Assembly: GCF_009687865.1 (NCBI RefSeq)
Contig: NZ_BLAE01000012.1
Span: 155,849 to 219,848, forward strand
Source: Acrocarpospora macrocephala
GTDB taxonomy: Bacteria > Actinomycetota > Actinomycetes > Streptosporangiales > Streptosporangiaceae
Direction of reading: 5' to 3'
Length of the DNA: 64,000 bases
Part shown: positions 52,952 to 61,077 of the stretch, piece by piece
Position numbering within the stretch: position 1 is the first letter of the stretch
How the letters are laid out: every line of letters begins with the position of its first letter
Made by a program: the position numbers and the translations under genes
Notes under the pieces: model-generated
The model's database searches: none
What the model was told of the DNA's origin: nothing
The model's input: the letters and a program-made list of their open reading frames with translations, nothing else

Positions 52952-53049
52952 GTCCCTATCAGCGGTCCACCGACGCCACCCGGGCCCGGTGACAACGCCC
53001 CCGGATCATGGGTGCGACAGGGGGCTTGAGTCATACAGGGCCGGGTAAC

Positions 53050-53083
53050 CTGGCTCCCCGCCCTTCAGCGGGGACGTGAAAGG
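53050..53083. mobile_element. Possible second IS605-type end
   Basis: CTCCCCGCCCTTCAGCGGGGACG forms a hairpin (CCCCG 53056-53060, CGGGG 53069-53073) that resembles IS200/IS605 ends and the one at 51330-51348. It separates the two antiporter remnants and may be the far end of the TnpB element or a relic of another insertion. Confidence 0.4.
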
Positions 53084-53090
53084 TAACGGG

Positions 53091-53185
53091 GGCAAGTTCA
53101 ACATCGTCATCACCGGGCTCGCGGTGGGCACCGGAGTCCATCCCGATCTCGGCCCGGTGGCCGCCGGGTTACGTGCTCATCTACG
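53091..53185 (+). pseudogene. Remnant of the antiporter gene 3' end
   Basis: Positions 53091-53185 match 54706-54799 of the intact antiporter gene; the product would read GKFNIVITGLAVGTGVHPDL in place of GEFNIVIAGLAVGAGVHPDL. One extra base near 53172 shifts the frame and leads to TAA at 53187-53189, a few bases before the GTG of the intact regulatory subunit gene. It shows that the operon was once tandemly duplicated. Confidence 0.75.
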
Positions 53186-53194
53186 GTAAACAGT

Positions 53195-53677
53195 GTGGAG
53201 ATCGAACAGACTGCGCTACCAGGGATCGGACTCAAACACGAGTTCACCACCCACACCGGCCGGAGGATCGGGGTGGTCTCGCACCGTACCGGCCGGCGTG
53301 ACCTGATCATTTACGACAAAGCCGACCCTGACCGCGCGTGCGAGAACGTGCAACTCAACGACGACGAAGCGGACGCGCTGGTCGAACTGCTCGGCGCGCC
53401 TCGGATCGTGCAACGCCTCAACGACCTGCATCGCGAAGTGGAGGGCCTGGTGAGCGTGCAACTCCCGATCGTCTCCGGCTCGCCGTACGACGGGAGGGCG
53501 ATGGGCGAGGCCGCGATCAGGACCAGGACGGGGGCCTCGGTGGTCGCCGTGGTCCGGGGCGGCCAGGTCAACGCCAGCCCGACACCCGACTTCCGGTTCC
53601 TCGCCGGGGACGTGGTCGTCGTGGTGGGCGACGAGGAGAACACCGCCGCCGTCGCCAACATCCTCACCGACGGATAG
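53195..53677 (+). CDS. KhtT-like regulatory subunit of a cation/proton antiporter (TrkA-C domain)
   Basis: This is a 160-aa cytoplasmic protein. Residues 1-70 form an N-terminal domain (LPGIGLKHEFTTHTGRRIG) typical of KhtT and related actinobacterial subunits. Residues 85-158 form a TrkA-C (RCK-C) domain (GRAMGEAAIRTRTGASVVAVVRGG, FLAGDVVVVVGDEENTAAV), which in relatives binds nucleotides such as c-di-AMP. With disA in the window, c-di-AMP control is attractive but only inferred. GTG 53195 start. It precedes the antiporter by 8 bases. The upstream region is occupied by a remnant of the duplicated antiporter, so its promoter is probably within that remnant. Confidence 0.87.
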   Translation: MEIEQTALPGIGLKHEFTTHTGRRIGVVSHRTGRRDLIIYDKADPDRACENVQLNDDEADALVELLGAPRIVQRLNDLHREVEGLVSVQLPIVSGSPYDGRAMGEAAIRTRTGASVVAVVRGGQVNASPTPDFRFLAGDVVVVVGDEENTAAVANILTDG

Positions 53678-53685
53678 GCCGCCGC

Positions 53686-54867
53686 GTGCCCGCACTCATC
53701 GCATCATCGGATTCTGTCGCAATCCTCTTTCTCGAACTCGGCGGGGTCATCCTCGCCCTCGGCGTGCTCGGCGCGTTCGCGCTGCGCGTCGGCATCTCCC
53801 CCATCCCCCTCTACCTGGTCGCCGGTCTGGCCTTCGGGACCGGCGGCATCCTCCCGCTCGCCACCAGCGAGGAGTTCATCCACGTCGGCGCCGAACTCGG
53901 CGTCATCCTGCTGCTGCTCACGCTCGGCCTGGAATACAACGCCGACGAGCTCGTGACCAGCCTGAAGAGCAACGCCCGCGGCGGCCTGGTGGACCTGGTG
54001 CTCAACGCCGCCCCCGGCGCGATCGCCGCGCTGCTGCTCGGCTGGGGTCCGGTCGGGGCCGTGGCCATGGCGGGGGTGACCTACGCCACCTCCTCCGGCA
54101 TCACCGCCAAGGTCATCTCTGATCTGGGGTGGATCGGTAACCGGGAGACCCCCGTGGTGCTCTCGCTGCTGGTCTTCGAAGACCTGACGATGGCCATCTA
54201 CCTGCCGATTCTGACCGCGCTGCTGGCCGGGGTCGGGCTGCTGGCCGGGGCGATCACCGTGGCCATCGCGCTGGGCACGGTCACGGTCGTGCTGGTGATC
54301 GCGCTCAGGTTCGGCAATCTCATCGAGAAGTTCGTGTCCAGCCCCAACTCCGAGGTGCTGCTGCTGAAGGTGATCGGCCTGGCGTTGCTGGTGGCCGGGA
54401 TCGCTCAGGAGCTCCAGGTGTCGGCGGCGGTGGGCGCGTTCCTGGTGGGCATCGCCCTGTCCGGCGAGCTGGCCCACGAGACCCGAGCCCTGCTGATGCC
54501 GATCAGGGACCTGTTCGCGGCGGTGTTCTTCGTCTTCTTCGGGCTGCAGACGGATCCGGCCAAGATCTTGCCGGTGGCCGGTCTGGCCGCGCTGCTGGCT
54601 CTGGTCAGCATGATCACCAAGCTGCTGACCGGCGCGTACGCCGCACATCGGGCCGGGATCGCCCGGGCCGGACGGGTCCGCGCCGGAATCGCGCTCATCC
54701 CCCGGGGCGAGTTCAACATCGTCATCGCCGGTCTCGCGGTAGGCGCCGGAGTCCACCCCGACCTCGGCCCGCTGGCCGCCGGCTACGTGCTGATCCTGGC
54801 CGCCTTCGGCCCCCTGGCGGCGCGAGCGATCCAGCCACTCGTCACCGCCATCGCCAACCGCGCCTAG
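53686..54867 (+). CDS. CPA2-type cation/proton antiporter (KhtU/KefB-like)
   Basis: This is a 393-aa membrane antiporter likely to export K+ (or Na+) in exchange for protons. About twelve helices fill the protein. CPA2 features include the broken-helix region GVTYATSSGITAKVISDLGW with conserved polar residues, LLVFEDLTMAIYLP, the charged LRFGNLIEKFVSS loop, and the late ALIPRGEFNIVIAGLAVGAG motif. It lacks the C-terminal TrkA-N domain of KefB; that role falls to the separate KhtT-like subunit just upstream. GTG 53686 start. Its TAG and the P450 stop overlap in CTAG. Confidence 0.9.
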   Translation: MPALIASSDSVAILFLELGGVILALGVLGAFALRVGISPIPLYLVAGLAFGTGGILPLATSEEFIHVGAELGVILLLLTLGLEYNADELVTSLKSNARGGLVDLVLNAAPGAIAALLLGWGPVGAVAMAGVTYATSSGITAKVISDLGWIGNRETPVVLSLLVFEDLTMAIYLPILTALLAGVGLLAGAITVAIALGTVTVVLVIALRFGNLIEKFVSSPNSEVLLLKVIGLALLVAGIAQELQVSAAVGAFLVGIALSGELAHETRALLMPIRDLFAAVFFVFFGLQTDPAKILPVAGLAALLALVSMITKLLTGAYAAHRAGIARAGRVRAGIALIPRGEFNIVIAGLAVGAGVHPDLGPLAAGYVLILAAFGPLAARAIQPLVTAIANRA

Positions 54868-56057
54868 ACCGTCACCCGCAACGATCGCAGTCCCCGGATG
54901 ACGTAGCCGGGTTTCCAGGTGGGCTCCTCGACGAGATTCAGTTTCGCGTCGAGGAGCGCGCCGAAGGACTCGATCAGTTCGACCCGGGCCAGTGGGGCGC
55001 CGAGGCAGAAGTGGATGCCCGCGCCGAAGGAAATGTGCGGGTTGTCCTGGCGGCCGACGTCCAGCCGGTCCGGGTCGGCGAACACCTCGGGGTCGCGGTT
55101 GGCGGAGCCGAACAGCAGGGCGACCTCGACGCCGCGCGGGATCTGGACGCCGCCGATCTCGATGTCCTCCAGCACCCAGCGTTCGAACATCTGCAGCGGG
55201 GTGTCCCAGCGCATCAGCTCCTCGACGGCGGTCGGGAGCAGTGACCTGTCCGCGCGCAGGCGGTCGAGTTCGGCTGGGTTGCGGAACAGGGACCACCAGC
55301 CGTTGCCGGTGACGTTCACGGTGGCCTCGTGGCCGGCGTTGAGCAGGAGCACGCAGGTGCCGATCAGCTCGTCCTCGGTGAGCCGGTCGCCCTCGTCGAG
55401 GACCTGGGCGAGGGAGGAGACCAGATCGTCGCCGGGATTGTCGCGGCGGGTGCGGCTGAGGTCGCGCAGGTAGTCGCCGAATTCCTGGGCGGCGCGGACG
55501 GCCGTGTGCTGGACGTCCAGGGTGGGGTTGAGCTCGTACATGCCGCAGATGTCCGCCGACCAGGGCCGCAGCAACGGCCGATCCTGTTCTGGTATGCCGA
55601 GCATCTCGGCGATCACAGTCACCGGAAGCGGTTCGGCCACCTCGCTGATCAGGTCGCCACCGCCGCGTTCGACCAGGCCCTCAGCGAGTTCGGTAGCGAT
55701 CTTCCTGACTCGCGGGCGCAGGGATTCGACCATCCGGGGAGTGAACGCCTTGGAGACCAGGCGGCGCAGTCGGGTGTGGATCGGGGGTTCGACGTCGAGC
55801 ATGCCCGCCCGGATCACCCGCCAGAACGGCTCCTGGAACTCCGGCTCTGGCTCCTGGCCGAAGGCCTCGTGGGTGGCCATATGGAGATATGAGCGACCTA
55901 GGCGGCGGTCTCGGAGCAGGGCGTTGACGTCGGCGTGCCGGGCGACCAGCCACTGGCCGGTGGGCTCGAAGAAACTCACCGGGCTCGTGTCACGAAGCTC
56001 GGCGTAGGCGTCGTAGGGGTGGGCCACGAAGGCGGGATTCCACGGATCAAACCTCAC
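54864..56057 (-). CDS. Cytochrome P450
   Basis: This is a 397-aa soluble bacterial P450 monooxygenase (CYP107/CYP105-like class). The I-helix reads LLLNAGHEATVN (AGxE/DT variant), K-helix EELMRW (ExxR), and the haem loop FGAGIHFCLGAPLAR with the Cys thiolate. PPIHTRLRRLVSKAFTPR is the C-helix region that contacts haem. No ferredoxin or reductase gene adjoins it. No biosynthetic cluster is evident, so the substrate is open. GTG 56057 start with no clear Shine-Dalgarno. Divergent from the riboswitch-controlled unit, convergent and overlapping by 4 bases with the antiporter gene. Confidence 0.95.
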   Translation of the reverse strand: MRFDPWNPAFVAHPYDAYAELRDTSPVSFFEPTGQWLVARHADVNALLRDRRLGRSYLHMATHEAFGQEPEPEFQEPFWRVIRAGMLDVEPPIHTRLRRLVSKAFTPRMVESLRPRVRKIATELAEGLVERGGGDLISEVAEPLPVTVIAEMLGIPEQDRPLLRPWSADICGMYELNPTLDVQHTAVRAAQEFGDYLRDLSRTRRDNPGDDLVSSLAQVLDEGDRLTEDELIGTCVLLLNAGHEATVNVTGNGWWSLFRNPAELDRLRADRSLLPTAVEELMRWDTPLQMFERWVLEDIEIGGVQIPRGVEVALLFGSANRDPEVFADPDRLDVGRQDNPHISFGAGIHFCLGAPLARVELIESFGALLDAKLNLVEEPTWKPGYVIRGLRSLRVTV

Positions 56058-56100
56058 AAATCACATGGTAGGTGGGTCTTCCCATGCGTCCGGCGTGGGT

Positions 56101-56240
56101 TATAGTTCCGCATAGGTCATGAGTGCCAGCGCACAGCCCCGGCTTGCTGGCCGGCAACCCTCGCGTCCGCGGCGGGGTGCCCCGGGTGAGGACCAGGCCT
56201 GTCGCGGGGTGCGGCGGGCAAGCGCGTGGCCTCTGGAGGC
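56101..56240 (+). promoter_or_regulatory. SAM-IV riboswitch with likely -10 box and Shine-Dalgarno-masking hairpin
   Basis: The leader matches the actinobacterial SAM-IV consensus almost base for base: GGTCATGAGTGCCAGC (56115-56130), GCCCCGGCTTGCTGGCCGGC, AACCCTC, GCGGGGTGCCCCGGGTGA-type core, closing GACC (56191-56194), then the downstream pseudoknot arm GGCAAGCGCG (about 56217-56226). TATAGT at 56101-56106 fits a -10 box for a start near 56113. After the aptamer, GCCT (56229-56232) and AGGC (56237-56240) can pair across CTGG and mask the GGAGG ribosome site, suggesting translational control. SAM binding is inferred from the match to the known class. Confidence 0.9.
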
Positions 56241-56244
56241 GTAC

Positions 56245-57438
56245 ATGTCCGCTCTGTTGTCCCTTGATGTCCCGGTGCGCGGCGGCGCGCTGGTCCCCTA
56301 CGCGAACCTCGACTACGCGGCCAGCGCGCCCTGTCTGGAATCCGTCCAGGAGGCGGTCGCCGACGCGCTGCCCGCCTACTCCAGCGTGCACCGCGGCGCC
56401 GGGTACGCCTCCCAGGTCACCACCGCCCGCTACGAGCAGGCCCGGCACACGATCAAGGCCTTCACCGGCGCCCGCCTCGACGACGCGCTCGTGTTCACCC
56501 GCAACACCACCGACGCGATGAACCTGCTCGCCCGCAGCCTCCCCGACGGCACCACGGTCGTCGTCTTCGACACCGAACACCACGCCACCCTCCTCCCCTG
56601 GCCCTCCCCCGTACGGCTCGCGCCCCCCGCCTTCCCCGGCGAAGCACTCCGGGCGGCCGACGAGGCGCTCGCCGCGATCGAGGGCCCCGCGCTGCTGGTC
56701 GTCACCGCCGCCTCCAACGTCACCGGCGAACTGTGGCCGATCGCCGGTCTCGCCCACATCGCGCACCGGCACGGCGCGCGCATCGCCGTGGACGCGGCCC
56801 AGCTGGTCCCGCATCGCCCGCTGAACATCGCCGCACTCGATCTCGACTACGTGGCGTTCTCGGGGCACAAGCTCTACGCGCCCTTCGGGGCCGGCGCGCT
56901 CGTCGGGCGACGGGACTGGCTGGCGCAGGCGGAGCCGTACCTGAAGGGTGGCGGCGCGGTGCGCGCGGTCGGCGAGCAGGCCGAGTGGAGCACCGACCCG
57001 GAAGCCCGGCACGAGGCCGGGACGCCCAACGTGCTGGGCGCGATCGCGCTGGCGGCGGCCTGCGATCATCTGGCCGCGAACTGGGCCACGGTGATCAGCG
57101 AGGAGGAGCGCCTGCTCGGCCGCCTGCGGGCGGGGATCGCCGCCATCGACGGCGTGCACGAGCTGGCGCTGTGGCCGGCCGACCATCCCCGGGTCGGGAT
57201 CGTCTCCTTCGTCGTCGAGGGCCGGTCGGCCCGGGAGGTGGCCGAGACGTTGTCGGCCGAGCACGGCATCGGCGTGCGGGACGGTAAATTCTGCGCGCAC
57301 CCGTTCGTACGGCATCTGCTGGGCACGGGCGAGGGCGGTTGCGACGAGGACGGCGGCGCGGTGCGGGCCTCGATCGGGATCGGCAGCACCGACGAGCACA
57401 TCGATCGGCTGCTGGCCGCCCTGCGCGCCTGTTCGTGA
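56245..57438 (+). CDS. Class V aminotransferase, cysteine-desulfurase-like
   Basis: This is a 397-aa PLP enzyme of the NifS/SufS/CsdA fold. Motifs are NLDYAASAP near the N-terminus, [39 protein letters not shown] (PLP Asp/Gln) and the Schiff-base lysine in [17 protein letters not shown]. It also contains [11 protein letters not shown] near the end, a possible mobile-Cys position. It may release sulfur from cysteine or process another sulfur amino acid. ATG 56245 has GGAGG at 56235-56239. Control by a SAM-IV riboswitch places it in sulfur metabolism. nuoD follows after 26 bases and may share its transcript. Confidence 0.88.
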   Translation: MSALLSLDVPVRGGALVPYANLDYAASAPCLESVQEAVADALPAYSSVHRGAGYASQVTTARYEQARHTIKAFTGARLDDALVFTRNTTDAMNLLARSLPDGTTVVVFDTEHHATLLPWPSPVRLAPPAFPGEALRAADEALAAIEGPALLVVTAASNVTGELWPIAGLAHIAHRHGARIAVDAAQLVPHRPLNIAALDLDYVAFSGHKLYAPFGAGALVGRRDWLAQAEPYLKGGGAVRAVGEQAEWSTDPEARHEAGTPNVLGAIALAAACDHLAANWATVISEEERLLGRLRAGIAAIDGVHELALWPADHPRVGIVSFVVEGRSAREVAETLSAEHGIGVRDGKFCAHPFVRHLLGTGEGGCDEDGGAVRASIGIGSTDEHIDRLLAALRACS

Positions 57439-57464
57439 TCGATCGCGCGTGGGAGCATGAAACG

Positions 57465-58631
57465 GTGAGCGAGCCACAGGAGATCGTCGTCGGGGTCGGC
57501 GCGGGGGCCTCGGCCGTGCCGAAGGAGCTCGCCACCGAGGACATGGTGCTCAACATCGGCCCGCAGCACCCGTCCACGCACGGCGTGCTGCGGCTGCGGC
57601 TGACCCTGGACGGCGAGCGCATCGCCTCCGCCGAGCCGATCATCGGCTACATGCACCGGGGCGCCGAGAAACTGTTCGAGGTGCGCGACTACCGGCAGAT
57701 CATCGTGCTGGCCAACCGGCACGACTGGCTGTCGGCGTTCGCCAACGAGCTCGGCGTCGTGATCGCGGTGGAGCGCATGCTCGGCATGGAGGTCCCGGTC
57801 CGCGCGGTCTGGGCGCGCACCCTGCTGGCCGAGCTGAACCGGGTGCTCAACCACCTGATGTTCCTCGGGTCGTACCCGCTCGAACTCGGCGCGATCACCC
57901 CCGTCTTCTACGCGTTCCGGGAGCGGGAGACCATCCAGGCCGTGATGGAGGAGATCTCCGGCGGGCGCATGCACTACATGTTCAACCGGGTCGGCGGCCT
58001 CAAGGAGGACCTGCCGCTCGGCTGGCTGGAGCGCACCGGCCGGGCCGTCGCCGACGTGCGCCGCCGCCTGCCCGACATCGAGAACCTGATCATGGGCAAC
58101 GAGATCTTCCTGGCCCGCACCACCGGCGTCGGCGTGCTCGACCGCGAAACCATCCTGCAGTACGGCGTGAGCGGCCCGATCGCCCGCGCCTCCGGCGTGG
58201 ACCTGGACCTGCGGCGGGACGAACCCTACCTGGCCTACGGGGAACTCCCGGTGAAGGTGGTCACCCGCTCGGCCGGCGACTGCCACGCCCGCTTCGAGGT
58301 GCTGCTCGACCAGCTGAAGGTCTCCCTCGACCTGGCCGACGCCTGCCTGGAACGCCTGCGCGAGCTCCCGCCTGGACCGATCAACCAGCGCCTGCCCAAG
58401 ATCCTCAAAGCGCCGGAAGGCCACACCTACGCGTGGACGGAGAGCCCGCTCGGGCTGAACGGCTACTACCTGGTCTCCCGTGGCGAGAAGACCCCGTGGC
58501 GCCTGAAACTCCGCAGCGCCTCCTTCAACAACATCCAGGTCCTCCGCGAAATGCTCCCCGGCCACCTGGTCGCCGACATGGTCGCCATCCTGGGCTCGAT
58601 GTTCTTCGTCGTGGGCGACATCGACAAGTAA
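57465..58631 (+). CDS. nuoD: Stand-alone NADH-quinone oxidoreductase subunit D-like protein
   Basis: This is a 388-aa homologue of NuoD (49-kDa subunit) of respiratory complex I. Characteristic segments are [63 protein letters not shown], and the C-terminal [18 protein letters not shown] with the Asp near the quinone site. The first 30 residues are short compared with complex I NuoD. No other nuo gene is present, so it is probably a second copy outside the main operon. GTG 57465 start, GGGAG upstream. Cotranscription with the riboswitch-controlled gene is likely. It ends in a duplicated ATCGACAAGTAA unit. Confidence 0.9.
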   Translation: MSEPQEIVVGVGAGASAVPKELATEDMVLNIGPQHPSTHGVLRLRLTLDGERIASAEPIIGYMHRGAEKLFEVRDYRQIIVLANRHDWLSAFANELGVVIAVERMLGMEVPVRAVWARTLLAELNRVLNHLMFLGSYPLELGAITPVFYAFRERETIQAVMEEISGGRMHYMFNRVGGLKEDLPLGWLERTGRAVADVRRRLPDIENLIMGNEIFLARTTGVGVLDRETILQYGVSGPIARASGVDLDLRRDEPYLAYGELPVKVVTRSAGDCHARFEVLLDQLKVSLDLADACLERLRELPPGPINQRLPKILKAPEGHTYAWTESPLGLNGYYLVSRGEKTPWRLKLRSASFNNIQVLREMLPGHLVADMVAILGSMFFVVGDIDK

Positions 58632-58643
58632 ATCGACAAGTAA
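58620..58643 (+). repeat. Perfect 12-bp tandem duplication at the nuoD stop
   Basis: ATCGACAAGTAA occurs twice in a row (58620-58631 and 58632-58643). The first copy ends the nuoD frame (IDK, stop); the second is a spare in-frame copy with another stop. It is a recent slippage event. Confidence 0.95.
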
Positions 58644-58652
58644 TCGGCTCTG

Positions 58653-59414
58653 TCAGACCTCGTCCTGGAGGGAGCGGTGAAGGCGGCCCCCGGCGGCGTC
58701 CATGTGGCCGCGCATCGCCGCACCGGCCGCCGACGGGGAGCGGGTCTCGACGGCGGCCAGGACGGCGGCGTGCTCGTCGATCGTGGTCTGCGTCTCGCCC
58801 GCCTCGTGGATGGCCCGCCGGATCCAGACGCGCAGCAGCGACCGGATGCTGCCGAGGATGTCGCTGAGCACCGAGTTCCCGGCCGCGTTGGCCAGCGCGA
58901 GGTGGAAGGCGATGTCCGCCTCGACGAAGGCCGTGGCGTCGGGGGCGGCCCGCATTCCCGCCAGGTGGGTGCGCAGCTCTGCCACGTCCTCGGCGCCGGC
59001 GCGCTGGGCGGCCAGCTCGGCGATGATCACCTCGATGTGCTTGCGCGCCTCGATGAGGTCCAGGACCTGCGGCTGGCCCAGCATCAGGCCCCACTCGATG
59101 GCGCTGGGCAGCAGGCTGGACGTGCCCCGCGTGAGGTAGGTGCCGTCGCCCTGCCTGACCTCGATGATGCCCAGGACGTCCAGCGCCTTCAGCGCCTCCC
59201 TGACCGTGGAGCGGCCCACGCCGAGGGATTCCGACAGCTGCCGCTCGGACGGCAGGCGAGTGCCCGGCCTCAGGTGCCCGTTCAGCAGCTGGGACAGCAA
59301 CTGCCTGGCGATGTCGACCACGGCGCTCTCGCGCTGGGGCGCGGCCAACGTGATGGCGGGCGTTCCCGGCCGGCCCATCCGCTTGCCCTTGTCTTCGGGC
59401 TCCACCACCGTCAT
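58653..59414 (-). CDS. FadR-type GntR regulator of the sugar-acid operon
   Basis: This is a 253-aa transcription factor. The GntR winged HTH (residues 33-98: LLNGHLRPGTRLPSERQLSESLGVGRSTVREALKAL) is followed by a FadR-C/FCD helical domain (about 105-240) with metal-binding His (HIEVII, FHLALANAAGN, HAAVLAAV). FCD domains usually bind carboxylic acids through a metal, which suits a sugar-acid inducer. ATG 59414 overlaps the kinase stop (ATGA). It is the last gene of the operon, so it probably autoregulates the whole set. Length and domain order are normal. Confidence 0.9.
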   Translation of the reverse strand: MTVVEPEDKGKRMGRPGTPAITLAAPQRESAVVDIARQLLSQLLNGHLRPGTRLPSERQLSESLGVGRSTVREALKALDVLGIIEVRQGDGTYLTRGTSSLLPSAIEWGLMLGQPQVLDLIEARKHIEVIIAELAAQRAGAEDVAELRTHLAGMRAAPDATAFVEADIAFHLALANAAGNSVLSDILGSIRSLLRVWIRRAIHEAGETQTTIDEHAAVLAAVETRSPSAAGAAMRGHMDAAGGRLHRSLQDEV

Positions 59415-60679
59415 CCCTTCCTTACTCCGAGCCGGGCTTCCGAGGTCGCGGGCGATGATTCCAGGCCGAAGGCATGGGCCACGTGCACGAGGGTCCGCGC
59501 GTCCCCGACGTTTCCCGGGACCACCGCGTAGGAGATCGTAGCCGCGCCCGATGGCCGCAACTCCCAGACGGCCACGCCGGGATACAGCGGCCCGAGCACC
59601 TGCGCGGCGCCCGCGCCCAAGCCGTCGCGGGCCACCTGCGCCGAGGTGATGCCGCCCTTGGCGATCACCGCGGTGAGCTGGGGGCGAAGCGCGGACGCGG
59701 CGGCGCACAGGGCCGTCATGACCCGCGCGCCGTGCCGTAGCGTGCCGTGCCCGGCCCGCCTGACCCGCTCGCTCGCCACGATAGCCACCCCCCGCTCGGC
59801 CAGGTCGCCCCGGGCCAGCCCGGCCACCCGCCGTCCCTCAATCTCAGGCCCGGATGGACCGCCTGACAAGACCGCGTCGGTCGACACGGTCCGCACGGGG
59901 GCCGCCAGGACGTCCGCCAGCGCGGCCAGCTGATCACCGCTGGCCTCGGTGTGGGATCCGCAGACCACGAGCGTCCCGCCGGGTCGCCGTGGGACGGGCC
60001 GTGCCAGCAGGCCGCCGGCGGGCCTCCCGGCGCGGATGGCCGCCAGGGGCGCGGCGCAGCGTAGCACGACCGGAACCCCGGCCGAGCGGGCCTCATCCAG
60101 CGCGGCGGAGACGGCCATGAGGTCGGCGTCGGTCTCGACATCGGGGATGATCACGCTGCCCGGCGGGGCCTGGCGGAGGGCGGCGGCGAGACCGCCCTGG
60201 CGTACCGAATCCAGGGGGATCGAGGCCGCGGCGCGGTCGCCCACCTCGCGCGCCCAGGCGGTCAGCGTCGGTGCGGTGAAGCCGAAGACGGGGTCGGCGG
60301 CGAACTCGGTCTCGGCGGCCGGGATGCGGCGGCCGTCCACCGTGACGAGGTGGACGCCGTCGAGCGTCACCCGGCCGAGCGCCGGGTAGGCGGGGACGAA
60401 CAGCAGCACCCCGGCGGCGGCTCCGAGCGCGTCGGACTCGGCGAACACGTGGCCGCGCAGGGTGGAGTCGCCGCGCAGGACGTACTCCGCGTCGCCGAAA
60501 CGCTCGCGCAGGCCGAGGATCAGGCGCACCGCCTGATCTTCCTCCATCGCGCGGGTGTTTGTCAGGACAAAGCAGGATTCGTCCGGGGGAAGTTCGGCGT
60601 CGAGGTCGAGCAGCACCGGCACCCCGGCCGCCGCCTGGGTGCCGGTCGGGTCGTCGTCCAGGACGATCACGCGGGTCAT
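59411..60679 (-). CDS. Four-carbon acid sugar kinase family protein (OtnK/DUF1537 type)
   Basis: This is a 422-aa ATP-dependent kinase of sugar acids (four-carbon acid sugar kinase N and C domains). N-terminal signature VIVLDDDPTGTQAAAGV (metal and substrate Asp), FVLTNTRAMEE, LRGDSTLRGHVFAE; C-terminal nucleotide-binding VVCGSHTEASGDQLAALA and IAKGGITSAQVARDGLGAGAAQVLGPL. Family members phosphorylate erythronate, threonate, 3-oxo-tetronates or 3-oxo-isoapionate. The lactonase-like neighbour makes a branched (apiose-derived) acid attractive. ATG 60679 overlaps the VOC stop by 4 bases. Confidence 0.9.
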   Translation of the reverse strand: MTRVIVLDDDPTGTQAAAGVPVLLDLDAELPPDESCFVLTNTRAMEEDQAVRLILGLRERFGDAEYVLRGDSTLRGHVFAESDALGAAAGVLLFVPAYPALGRVTLDGVHLVTVDGRRIPAAETEFAADPVFGFTAPTLTAWAREVGDRAAASIPLDSVRQGGLAAALRQAPPGSVIIPDVETDADLMAVSAALDEARSAGVPVVLRCAAPLAAIRAGRPAGGLLARPVPRRPGGTLVVCGSHTEASGDQLAALADVLAAPVRTVSTDAVLSGGPSGPEIEGRRVAGLARGDLAERGVAIVASERVRRAGHGTLRHGARVMTALCAAASALRPQLTAVIAKGGITSAQVARDGLGAGAAQVLGPLYPGVAVWELRPSGAATISYAVVPGNVGDARTLVHVAHAFGLESSPATSEARLGVRKG

Positions 60680-61077
60680 CGGATCGGCTCCCGCTCGGTG
60701 AGTTCCACCCGTACGCCGTTCGGCTCCGCCAGCAGGAAGCACGCCCGGCGGCCCCGCCCGCCCATGAAGATCGGCGCGTCGCCCTGCCCGGGCAGGGCGG
60801 CGAGCGTGGCCGGGATGTCGCCCACGCAGAAGCAGACGTGGTGCAGTCCTTCCCCGCGCTCGGCCAGGAAGCTGGCCACCGGCCCCTCCCGGTACGGCTG
60901 CACGAGCTGGAGCATGACGTTGCCGCCGTCGAGATAGACCAGCCGCACCCCGGGATCGTCGGCCAGCTCGTCACCGATCACCGTCAGCCCCAGCCGCTCC
61001 ACGTAGAACGGCAGGGCCAGGTCGGCATCGCGGACGGCGATCCCGATGTGATCGACATGATCCACCACGTCAGCCAA
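60676..61077 (-). CDS. VOC-superfamily protein, methylmalonyl-CoA-epimerase-like
   Basis: This is a 133-aa glyoxalase-fold protein. The four metal ligands of the MCE/glyoxalase group appear kept: His10 (VDHIGIAV), Gln57 (NVMLQLVQP), His79 or His80 (GLHHVCF) and Glu125 (VRVELTE). Two VOC repeats make one compact unit. In the operon it may epimerise or isomerise a 2-keto or 3-keto acid intermediate; true methylmalonyl-CoA epimerase is unlikely given the neighbours. Start 61077 overlaps the aldolase 3' end by 8 bases; its stop overlaps the kinase start (ATGA). Confidence 0.85.
   Translation of the reverse strand: MADVVDHVDHIGIAVRDADLALPFYVERLGLTVIGDELADDPGVRLVYLDGGNVMLQLVQPYREGPVASFLAERGEGLHHVCFCVGDIPATLAALPGQGDAPIFMGGRGRRACFLLAEPNGVRVELTEREPIR

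Noticed and set aside
53004..53020. 17-base match (CGGATCATGGGTGCGAC) between the IS region and the MidA-like gene at 51064
   Set aside because: Too short to claim a second remnant; the flanks do not align.
52710..53310. Two minus-strand frames (52710-52919 and 53110-53310) with similar N-termini
   Set aside because: Their similarity is real but comes from the duplicated KhtT-like sequence read on the wrong strand, not from small genes.
53704..55296. Long minus-strand frame covering the antiporter gene and P450 end
   Set aside because: It is antisense to the antiporter and out of frame with P450; His/Gln/Asp-rich composition marks it as a shadow.
54864..58631. Secondary-metabolite cluster around the P450
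   Set aside because: Neighbours are transport, sulfur and respiratory genes; no synthase or scaffold-forming enzyme is present.
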